Part shown: positions 1-5,673 of the stretch, piece after piece
Layout of the letters: each line of letters begins with the position of its first letter
How positions within the stretch are numbered: the first letter of the stretch is position 1
Assembly: GCA_021741945.1 (NCBI GenBank)
Contig: JAIOWV010000096.1
Span: 1 to 6,367, forward strand
DNA length: 6,367 bases
Origin: Pontimonas sp.
GTDB taxonomy: Bacteria > Actinomycetota > Actinomycetes > Actinomycetales > Microbacteriaceae
Direction of reading: 5' to 3'
The notes under the pieces: model-generated
The model's database searches: none
What the model saw: only the letters and a program-made list of their open reading frames with translations
What the model was told of the DNA's origin: nothing
Position numbers and translations under genes: made by a program

Positions 1-278
1 TCCCCTTTAACTCTCCCGACAAAGCGGGAGCCCAGGTGGTCGCAAACATTCTTCAGTCTCCTGAAGCACAGCTAAGGAAAGCGGATCCCTCCGTCCTTGG
101 CTACTACCCTGCGATTGAGATGAGCCGCACGGAGCTATCGGCAGAGTATGAAGCCCTGCCGGGGCCTGCGTCTGTGTTGCCCTTCACGGAACAGAAGAAG
201 AATGCAAACCCCGAACTGATTGCCGCTTGGTTGGAGGCAATTGAAAAGGGTTGGATTGCAAATGTCCTTCAGCAGTAA
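1..278 (+). CDS. ABC transporter solute-binding protein, YnjB-like (3' end only)
   Basis: This is the C-terminal part of a binding protein that would capture the substrate outside the membrane and deliver it to the two permeases downstream. The frame is open from the left edge (first full codon at base 3) to TAA at 276-278, giving 91 visible residues. The visible part begins PFNSPDKAGAQVVANIL and continues with SPEAQLRKADPSVLG. The pattern of a Ser-Pro-x-Lys-Ala-Gly turn, an Ala-Asn-x-Leu helix and SPEAQ.RKAD is what I recall from the C-terminal lobe of COG4134 (YnjB-like) binding proteins, and the order binding protein, permease, permease, ATPase agrees. An in-frame GTG at 36 is not the real start, because homology-like sequence continues upstream of it. 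Signal peptide and N-terminal lobe lie outside the window. The 3' end overlaps the first permease by 17 bases. Substrate unknown; another Pot/Fbp-type binding protein family is the main alternative. Confidence 0.8.
   Translation, partial: PFNSPDKAGAQVVANILQSPEAQLRKADPSVLGYYPAIEMSRTELSAEYEALPGPASVLPFTEQKKNANPELIAAWLEAIEKGWIANVLQQ
253..255 (+). promoter_or_regulatory. Probable ribosome binding region for the first permease
   Basis: Two short purine-rich candidates precede the ATG at 262: AAAAGGG at 244-250 (11-base gap, rather long) and GGA at 253-255 (6-base gap). Both lie inside the binding-protein gene. They support 262 as the start over the TTG at 220, where I see no convincing Shine-Dalgarno match. 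The match is modest, so translational coupling to the binding protein probably matters. Confidence 0.4.
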
Positions 279-1224
279 ATCCGTAGCTGAGCCCGCGCCT
301 TCTGGCGCGGGCTCAGCCCTCGGGCCAACCATCGAACGATCTGCGCGCCTTCCCGGTGAATGGCCCGATGGTCTGAAAATTTTGGCTCTCCTAAGCCCGG
401 CGCTTCTCCTGATAGTCGGACTGTTCCTGGGGGGATTTGCGTTCGGTTTCCTTCAAAGTCTTGGATTTTTGTCACTTGTGGGAGACGGGGGCCTCTCCCT
501 GGATGCGTACCGCCGTATGCTCGAGGATCCCGCTGTCAGAGCATCTTTGCCCTTAACCTTTCGAATCTCCGTGATTTCGACAGTCCTCTCGGCGATTCTT
601 GCAGTGGCGAGCGCACTGCTCATTAGAAGCACGAAGCGAGGCCAGAAGTTTCTAGTCTGGGTTTTTCAACTCAACATCCCCATTCCTCACATCGTCGGCG
701 CCGTAGCCATGATCCTGCTTCTCCAGCAGAGCGGCTACTTTTCGCGATTTGCCTACGCGCTTGGCCTGGTGTCATCACCAGCGGAATTCGTCCCCCTCAT
801 TGCCGACGAATTTGGAGTCGGAATTATCATCCACTACATGTGGAAAGAAATCCCATTTATCGGTGTGGTTGTCCTCGCAGCGTTGCAATCTGGAGTCAGC
901 GACTACGAAGAAGTTGCTCGGACGCTCGGAGCTAGCTCCTGGATGCGTTTTCGACACATCATTGTTCCCTTCATCGCGCCCAGTGTTTTCTCCACCTCCA
1001 TCATTGCTTTCGCTTTTACGTTCGGCTCTTACGAGATTCCATTTCTCTTAGGGCGGCCTTTCCCTGCGGCGCTACCAGTGGTAGCAGTACAAAGCTACAG
1101 AGACAGCGACCTCCTGTCGCGGCCGGAGGCAATGGCGACATCCGTCCTGATAACCGTCTTTATTTCCATCCTCGTGTACCTCTACATGCGAGTTTCAGAC
1201 CGCTACACACGAGGTTTGAGATGA
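262..1224 (+). CDS. ABC transporter permease (first membrane subunit)
   Basis: Inner-membrane subunit of 320 residues that would form half of the translocation channel. About six hydrophobic segments are visible, near residues 37-62, 96-121, 131-157, 187-208, 238-260 and 291-309. The cytoplasmic EAA loop that docks on the ATPase is clear: YEEVARTLGASSWMRF at 215-230, leading into HIIVP. This is the usual E-A-A then Gly pattern of binding-protein-dependent permeases. The short GLSLDAYRRML segment (78-87) after the first membrane span resembles the periplasmic loop of YnjC-type and Pot-type permeases. I chose ATG 262. A TTG at 220 would add 14 residues read from within the binding-protein gene. 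The first ~35 residues are hydrophilic and partly encoded by a perfect inverted repeat, so they are probably not a conserved part. It overlaps the gene before by 17 bases and the gene after by 4. E. coli YnjC carries both permease halves in one chain; here they are separate genes. Confidence 0.9.
   Translation: MSFSSKSVAEPAPSGAGSALGPTIERSARLPGEWPDGLKILALLSPALLLIVGLFLGGFAFGFLQSLGFLSLVGDGGLSLDAYRRMLEDPAVRASLPLTFRISVISTVLSAILAVASALLIRSTKRGQKFLVWVFQLNIPIPHIVGAVAMILLLQQSGYFSRFAYALGLVSSPAEFVPLIADEFGVGIIIHYMWKEIPFIGVVVLAALQSGVSDYEEVARTLGASSWMRFRHIIVPFIAPSVFSTSIIAFAFTFGSYEIPFLLGRPFPAALPVVAVQSYRDSDLLSRPEAMATSVLITVFISILVYLYMRVSDRYTRGLR
286..317 (+). terminator. Perfect 14-bp GC-rich stem-loop at the binding-protein/permease junction (attenuator or mRNA stabiliser)
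   Basis: The left arm GCTGAGCCCGCGCC (286-299) and right arm GGCGCGGGCTCAGC (304-317) are exact reverse complements separated by a TTCT loop (300-303). The stem begins 8 bases after the binding-protein stop codon, the classic place for a hairpin that keeps binding protein more abundant than permease. No T-run follows (the next bases are CCTCGGG), so it is not a canonical intrinsic terminator. It may be a partial terminator, an RNA-processing or 3'-end stabilising structure, or a U-tract-less terminator. It lies inside the permease coding region when the ATG at 262 is used. The structure is seen directly; the role is inferred. Confidence 0.65.
1211..1214 (+). promoter_or_regulatory. Ribosome binding site for the second permease
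   Basis: GAGG lies 6 bases before the ATG at 1221, inside the end of the first permease gene. It supports that start, which overlaps the upstream TGA. Confidence 0.5.
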
Positions 1225-2015
1225 GAGCAGCAGTCGGCCGCGGACTTCTCGTAATCGGCCTCCTCATTCCGCTGGTTCCGCTCGCCTTATGGTCGATTAC
1301 CCGGACGTGGCAGTACCCCTCGCTCCTTCCACAGGAATACAATCTGCGCGGCTTTGAAGAGTTGGGGCGGCCCGGATCTGATCTCCTCGAGGGCGTTATT
1401 ACATCGAGCATTATCGCGATCATTGTGACTTTAGCTGCGGCCGGAATTGGCCTGAGCGCCGGTAGGGCCCTCGGCCTCTATCACTTCCGTTCGAAAAGGC
1501 TGATTCAGTTCCTCATGCTTGCCCCGGTCATTGTGCCGGCGTTCGCTGTCACAATGGGAATCCAGGTGCTCTTCATCCGAGTGGGCCTGGCCGACACCCT
1601 ATGGGGCGTCGCGTTAGTGCACCTTATTCCGACGGTCCCCTACGTCACTCTGGTGATGGGAAGCGTCTTCGCGAATTACGACGTAGCCTACGAGGAGCAA
1701 GCTCGTGTTCTGGGTGCCGGACCCCTATCGATTCTCTTCAGGATCACTCTTCCTGCAGTGTTTCCAGGACTGGCAGTAGCTTCCCTCTTCGCTTTCGTCA
1801 CTTCCTGGAGTGAATACATCCTGACGCTTCTTGTTGGAGGGGGGACCATCAAGACGATGCCACTCCTTCTCTTTGCCTACATTGGTGGCAATGACTCCAC
1901 GCGTGCCGCCGCACTCGGGATTATCTTCATCATTCCTCCACTACTCTTGCTGGCTCTCACCAGCCGCTATTTGACCGGAAGTAAACGAGCAATATCTGGA
2001 TTGGGGCAACTATGA
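1221..2015 (+). CDS. ABC transporter permease (second membrane subunit)
   Basis: Second inner-membrane subunit of the importer, 264 residues, expected to pair with the first permease. Hydrophobic segments are visible near residues 8-26, 57-81, 95-118, 125-150, 178-203 and 230-248, giving six spans. The EAA docking loop reads YEEQARVLGAGPLSILFRI followed by TLP (157-178), matching the E-A-A, Gly and I-x-L-P positions of the family. The sequence WQYPSLLPQEYNL (30-42) after the first span is typical of the periplasmic W-P-x-L-L-P loop in Pot/YnjC-type permeases. The ATG at 1221 shares bases with the TGA of the previous gene (ATGA) and has GAGG upstream. Its end shares ATGA with the ATPase gene. 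No missing key residues were seen. Confidence 0.92.
   Translation: MRAAVGRGLLVIGLLIPLVPLALWSITRTWQYPSLLPQEYNLRGFEELGRPGSDLLEGVITSSIIAIIVTLAAAGIGLSAGRALGLYHFRSKRLIQFLMLAPVIVPAFAVTMGIQVLFIRVGLADTLWGVALVHLIPTVPYVTLVMGSVFANYDVAYEEQARVLGAGPLSILFRITLPAVFPGLAVASLFAFVTSWSEYILTLLVGGGTIKTMPLLLFAYIGGNDSTRAAALGIIFIIPPLLLLALTSRYLTGSKRAISGLGQL
2001..2006 (+). promoter_or_regulatory. Ribosome binding site for the ATPase gene
   Basis: TTGGGG lies 5 bases upstream of the ATG at 2012. It is a modest Shine-Dalgarno match placed within the second permease gene, next to the ATGA overlap. Confidence 0.35.
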
Positions 2016-3142
2016 GCTCGACAGCAGTAAGTCTGTTAATCCTGACGAAGACGTTTGGGAATCTTCATCAAGCCGTCAAGTCTTTGAACCTTGATATCAA
2101 ACCGGGACGGCTTGTCTCCCTGCTAGGAGAGTCTGGGTGTGGAAAGACAACAACTCTGCGAATGATTGCGGGTCTCGTTCGGCCTAATTCAGGATCAATC
2201 CTGTTCGATGGTGTTGACATCACCGACACCCCGACAGAAAAACGACCGGTGGGTATGGTCTTTCAGAAGTCGCTGCTCTTCCCCCACATGTCGATAGCCG
2301 AAAACGTCGGATTTGGTCTAAAGATGCAAAAAGTGGCCCAAACGGAAATCGACGAGAAAGTCGAGAAAATGCTGGGCCTTGTTCAACTCGAAGGGTATGG
2401 CGCTCGTCGAGTAGGGCAACTTTCTGGCGGCCAGGAGCAGAGGGTCTCCCTCGCACGAGCATTGATTGTTGAACCTGACGTCTTGCTTCTTGATGAGCCA
2501 CTCAGCGCCCTCGACGCGAACCTCCGCGTACAAATGCGGGACCTTATTCGTTCTATCCAGCAACAAATCGGCGTCACGACGGTCTTTGTGACGCACGATC
2601 AGGCTGAGGCAGTCGAAATCTCAGACCGAATTGCTCTGCTCGTCGATGGTCGAATCGAACAGTACGCAACTCCTGAAGAATTCTACACGGCACCAGAGTC
2701 CGTAAAGGTGGCGAGGTTTTTTGGTACATCCAACCTCTTAGAAGGCCACGCGGATCGTGGAACCTTCACCTGCGCTTTCGGTTCATTCCCGATCAACAGT
2801 GGCCTGACCTCGGGGGACGGCATCCTCGCGCTTCGACAAGAAGAGATATCCGTTTTTGAGGGCAAAGCCCAGGGTCCCGGAGACGTCACTGTTGTCGTCG
2901 AACAAATCCAGTATCTGGGAACCAAGACTCGTATCTGGGTGAAGCCGAGCATCGCAGATAGACGCGAACTGGTCCAACTCGATGCAAGCCCAAGCTTCCG
3001 TCCCCAAGCTGGTGACACCATCACCGTTCGCTTCAACCCTCTGCGGATCCACATCCTTCCTACGGAGAGCATTGTGGAGACGGCAGATAGCGGCGAGGAA
3101 ACCGAAGGCTCCATCAGCACGGACAAGGAGAAATCTCGATGA
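2012..3142 (+). CDS. ABC transporter ATP-binding protein (PotA/FbpC/YnjD-like)
   Basis: Cytoplasmic ATPase of 376 residues that would power the importer by dimerising and hydrolysing ATP beneath the two permeases. All catalytic motifs are intact: Walker A GESGCGKT (39-46, Lys45), Q-loop Gln85 in GMVFQK, signature LSGGQEQRVS (137-146), Walker B VLLLDEP (157-163, Glu162), D-loop SALD (165-168) and the switch His195 in VTHDQ. The remainder, from about residue 240, resembles a TOBE regulatory domain: LALRQEEI (272-279) stands where the family has RPE-x-I, and QYLGTKTRIWVK follows. The length suits the PotA/FbpC/UgpC class; YnjD itself is shorter, so this is an importer of YnjBC type with a longer ATPase. 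The last ~27 residues are an acidic, Ser/Thr-rich tail without an obvious domain. It overlaps both neighbours by ATGA. Confidence 0.95.
   Translation: MSSTAVSLLILTKTFGNLHQAVKSLNLDIKPGRLVSLLGESGCGKTTTLRMIAGLVRPNSGSILFDGVDITDTPTEKRPVGMVFQKSLLFPHMSIAENVGFGLKMQKVAQTEIDEKVEKMLGLVQLEGYGARRVGQLSGGQEQRVSLARALIVEPDVLLLDEPLSALDANLRVQMRDLIRSIQQQIGVTTVFVTHDQAEAVEISDRIALLVDGRIEQYATPEEFYTAPESVKVARFFGTSNLLEGHADRGTFTCAFGSFPINSGLTSGDGILALRQEEISVFEGKAQGPGDVTVVVEQIQYLGTKTRIWVKPSIADRRELVQLDASPSFRPQAGDTITVRFNPLRIHILPTESIVETADSGEETEGSISTDKEKSR
3125..3130 (+). promoter_or_regulatory. Strong ribosome binding site for the isomerase/epimerase gene
   Basis: AAGGAG, 8 bases before the ATG at 3139, is the best Shine-Dalgarno match in the window. 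It fixes the start of the first enzyme gene and suggests that translation is reinforced where the operon passes from transporter to enzymes. Confidence 0.7.
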
Positions 3143-3954
3143 CCTGGAAACTGTGCGACACGGATTGGAACCACTGGCCAGAAAAATGGACAGATAAGGA
3201 CTGCTTTGACAATTCTCAAAAGGAGGGTCTCTACGGCATCGAACTGGGTGTGTACCGCAGTGACGAGCAACTCTCCGAGAAGCGTCTGGCTGACCTTGCA
3301 GAGTTGACGGAGATAACCGGAGTAAAGGTTTCCGGGCTGCTCCTCTCTCTGTTACCCGAACTATGGCCCCACGGAGCACTCACCGGGCAGGCAGTTGAAC
3401 TCGCTGAAGAGGTGGAGAAAGTTGCACGAGTCGCCGTATCTCTAGGAATCGATGTCGTAGGTTTATGGCCCGGCGCTGACCTAGACGAGTCAGAAACGGA
3501 TGCGCTTCATGAGGGGCTCAAACTGGTTTCGAAAGCTGCGTTGCCACACGGCATCCGCATCGCACTGGAATACAAACCTGACACCGTGATTCCTGACGCC
3601 ACCGCGACGCTGAGAGCGGTCGAGCACTTTGACAACATCGGGGTCTTGGTCGACTCAGGCCATGCTTACGCCCTAGGAGAAGACCCCACCGAGGTGATCG
3701 CAAGAGTCGCAAAGGCCGGAAAACTCTTCCACGTTCATCTAGGGGATGCGGACACTGGCGGAGCGGACGACGACCTACCTGTTGGTCGGCTTCATTCGCC
3801 TGATGGTTATCTCCAGGAGTTGACTCGTGTCGGGTTCGCAGGGGTCGCATCCTTCGATCTTTACGGTGCGGTTGAGGGCGGGATCTCGAGTAAGGACGCC
3901 GTAAGCGAGAGCGTCACCGCCGTCAGAGCAGCTGGAGCTGGTTCTCCCGCATGA
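3139..3954 (+). CDS. TIM-barrel sugar (phosphate) isomerase/epimerase
   Basis: Cytoplasmic enzyme of 271 residues, of the xylose-isomerase-like TIM-barrel superfamily (AP endonuclease family 2 fold), the usual length for the family. Members use a divalent metal to epimerise or isomerise ketoses or inositol-like compounds. Landmarks run in order: GIELGVYR (33-40) on an early strand, ALEYKP (142-147) with predicted metal ligand Glu144, LVDSGHA (170-176) with Asp172 and His175, and FHVHLGDAD (197-205) with His200 and Asp203. A C-terminal SFDLYG (238-243) puts Asp240 where most relatives have the fourth metal ligand Glu. The ATG at 3139 overlaps the ATPase stop and has a strong AAGGAG upstream. 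In this operon an epimerase acting on the ketose made by the dehydrogenase is likely, but isomerase activity is equally possible from sequence. Substrate unknown. Confidence 0.85.
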   Translation: MTWKLCDTDWNHWPEKWTDKDCFDNSQKEGLYGIELGVYRSDEQLSEKRLADLAELTEITGVKVSGLLLSLLPELWPHGALTGQAVELAEEVEKVARVAVSLGIDVVGLWPGADLDESETDALHEGLKLVSKAALPHGIRIALEYKPDTVIPDATATLRAVEHFDNIGVLVDSGHAYALGEDPTEVIARVAKAGKLFHVHLGDADTGGADDDLPVGRLHSPDGYLQELTRVGFAGVASFDLYGAVEGGISSKDAVSESVTAVRAAGAGSPA

Positions 3955-4997
3955 TGAAAGCAGTAGTTGCACGGGGGGCTGGAGACTTTGTCTTCCAGGA
4001 GGTGGAAGATCCTCCTCTCCCTTCCGACGGCTACCTCCTTGAGGTTGAAGCGGCGGGGGTTTGTGCCGCAGACCGAATGATCTGGGAGGGAAATAGTCCC
4101 TGGAACATCACTTTTCCCTTTACTCCAGGGCATGAAATCGTGGGAAGGATAGCCGACATCGGTGCCAATGCGAAAGGTTCCCTAGATATCGGGGACCGGG
4201 TTGCTGTGGAGGTTATGGCACCGTGTGGAATCTGCCATCTGTGCCGGGACAACCGAGAGAACCTGTGTCGAGACGGAGCGCATTTCGGGAGTCAAATGCC
4301 AGGTGCCTTTGCAGAAATGATGGCCCTTCCGGGAAATTCCCTTATTCATCGCGTTCCCGAGAACATTTCACTACAGGACGCAGCCGGAATCGAAATGCTG
4401 GCCAATGCGGTCCACATTCTCAAGCGGGCTGCCCTCAACAATGCTGGCACCGTCGTGGTGACCGGGGTTGGCGCAATTGGCGCAACCGTCATTCAGCTGA
4501 TCAAACACGAGCATCCCGGGGCCCACATCGTTGCCGTGGTAAGGGACGAAACCAAAGTTGAGAGGGCTCTCTCCCTCGGCGCACACACGGTTCTCAGCAC
4601 GTCTCCACACGGTCCATCGTCCGTCGTGGAAGCCTTCTTCGAAAAAATCTCCCCCAACGGAGCACGTCGCATCATTGAACTCAGCGGGTCAGTGGAGGCT
4701 GTCGATTTGGCACTCGAGCTGGTAGCGCCCGGGGGAAGGATCTGCCTCTACGGCGTATACAACCAGCGCTACTCAATCGATCTCAACCAAATCGCGGAAT
4801 TCAAAGAACTGGAACTCGTCGGCGGGCACCTCGCCCCCAACGGCGCGTTTGCACAAGCAATAGCCCTGCTCGCCGACGGCAAGATCTCGTTATCCAACAT
4901 TATCCAGGAGCCACTCCCCCTCGATAAATTCGAGTCTGCGCTCACAGCCCACACTGGTCACAAGTACGCCCTCTCAGCAAAAGGCCCACATTCATGA
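3951..4997 (+). CDS. Zinc-dependent medium-chain alcohol (polyol) dehydrogenase
   Basis: Cytoplasmic NAD(P)-dependent oxidoreductase of 348 residues, a normal length for the MDR superfamily, probably interconverting an alditol or hydroxyl compound and a ketose. The N-terminal GroES-like domain has catalytic zinc ligands Cys38 (GVCAAD), His61-Glu62 (PGHE) and Glu148 (GIEMLAN). The structural zinc lobe is complete: Cys92, Cys95, Cys98 and Cys106. The Rossmann domain carries TGVGAIG (171-177), and AVVRDETK (195-202) ends the second strand. Two positions are atypical. Ala40 sits where proton-relay Ser/Thr is usual, and Val197-Arg198 stand where NAD-users have an acidic residue, which may indicate NADP. 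The ATG at 3951 overlaps the previous TGA as ATGA, with a second ATG directly after at 3954. Either could be used, and the nearest GGAG (3934-3937) is 13 and 16 bases away. Sorbitol/threonine-dehydrogenase-like relatives are the nearest class; the exact substrate is not readable. Confidence 0.92.
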   Translation: MMKAVVARGAGDFVFQEVEDPPLPSDGYLLEVEAAGVCAADRMIWEGNSPWNITFPFTPGHEIVGRIADIGANAKGSLDIGDRVAVEVMAPCGICHLCRDNRENLCRDGAHFGSQMPGAFAEMMALPGNSLIHRVPENISLQDAAGIEMLANAVHILKRAALNNAGTVVVTGVGAIGATVIQLIKHEHPGAHIVAVVRDETKVERALSLGAHTVLSTSPHGPSSVVEAFFEKISPNGARRIIELSGSVEAVDLALELVAPGGRICLYGVYNQRYSIDLNQIAEFKELELVGGHLAPNGAFAQAIALLADGKISLSNIIQEPLPLDKFESALTAHTGHKYALSAKGPHS

Positions 4998-5671
4998 ATA
5001 AGCCACCAGCTTTCTCAAACACCCACCTTGACCTCATTGAGGAACTCAAATGGGCTGGCCAGCAAGCAACAGCAAATCGCTTGGTGATAGGGAGTGGTGG
5101 CAACCTGTCCGCCCGGGTCCCGGATAGCGACACCTTTCTGATAACAGCAAGTGGAACTTGGTTAGACACTCTGAAGGATGAAGATTTCTCCGTCGTGTCA
5201 CTGAGTGGCGATGTTGTCGGCGGCAATCCAAATCCATCCAGTGAGTTTCGGCTTCACCTTGCCGCTTACATCACTAGGGCAGATGTGAATGCGGTATTCC
5301 ACTTCCATCCCCAGGCTTCTGTCCTCCTTGACGCATTGGGACACAGGATTCGCCTGATGACAATTGACCACGTCTACTACGTCCGAAACGTCGCCTCCAC
5401 ACCATGGATACCAGCAGGATCAGAGGAAATCGCGACCGCTACGTCGACGGCACTTGAATCCTCCGATGTCGTTATCTTGGGTCACCATGGTTGCAGCGTC
5501 GTCGCTGACTCGATTGAACTCGCCTACAAACGGGCAGCAAACCTCGAGGAGGCAGCCTCCGCAACTCTCAACGCACTTCTCCTGGGTGACACTACGACGG
5601 AATGTCCCCCGGCCTACAGAGAACTTCTTGAAAACCGCGCAGCAATTCCGGAACTTCGAGATCGGCACTAG
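4994..5671 (+). CDS. Class II aldolase (FucA/AraD family)
   Basis: Cytoplasmic zinc enzyme of 225 residues, close to the 215 of L-fuculose-1-phosphate aldolase, expected to cleave a ketose 1-phosphate to dihydroxyacetone phosphate plus an aldehyde (or to epimerise a pentulose 5-phosphate, as AraD does). Phosphate-loop residues are in IGSGGNLSAR (32-41) and TASGT (51-55). PSSE (81-84) gives Glu84, the equivalent of FucA Glu73. FHFHP (102-106) gives zinc ligands His103 and His105, and LGHHG (162-166) gives the third ligand, His165, aligned to the NHG His of FucA. A DHVYYVRN segment (125-132) carries aromatic residues near the position of a FucA active-site Tyr. The ATG at 4994 overlaps the dehydrogenase TGA. 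Next to a sugar kinase, aldolase activity is more likely than a decarboxylase or dehydratase role. Epimerase activity remains an alternative. Confidence 0.9.
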   Translation: MNKPPAFSNTHLDLIEELKWAGQQATANRLVIGSGGNLSARVPDSDTFLITASGTWLDTLKDEDFSVVSLSGDVVGGNPNPSSEFRLHLAAYITRADVNAVFHFHPQASVLLDALGHRIRLMTIDHVYYVRNVASTPWIPAGSEEIATATSTALESSDVVILGHHGCSVVADSIELAYKRAANLEEAASATLNALLLGDTTTECPPAYRELLENRAAIPELRDRH

Positions 5672-5673
5672 GT

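Noticed and set aside
13..30. Short inverted repeat CTCCCG / CGGGAG with a 6-base loop near the left edge
   Set aside because: Only a 6-bp stem, inside a conserved-looking part of the binding-protein coding sequence, with no T-run. Chance pairing is likely.
220..261. Earlier TTG start for the first permease
   Set aside because: It would add 14 residues read from within the binding-protein gene, with no convincing ribosome site, whereas ATG 262 has purine-rich sequence upstream.
36..278. A complete 80-residue small protein starting at GTG 36
   Set aside because: The same frame is open to the left edge with binding-protein-like sequence before the GTG, so this is the tail of a larger gene.
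1071..1085. Inverted repeat GCTACC / GGTAGC with a 3-base loop
   Set aside because: Six-bp stem in the middle of the first permease coding sequence, with nothing nearby to suggest regulation.
2683..3379. Long open frames on the minus strand (195 and 198 codons) across the end of the ATPase and start of the epimerase gene
   Set aside because: They lie opposite two genes with clear family motifs, show no recognisable domain and have Ser/Arg-rich composition typical of antisense shadows.
4468..4485. Perfect tandem copy of the 9-mer TTGGCGCAA
   Set aside because: It encodes the conserved Gly-x-Gly-x-x-Gly nucleotide loop of the dehydrogenase, so the repeat follows from the protein motif rather than being a separate element.
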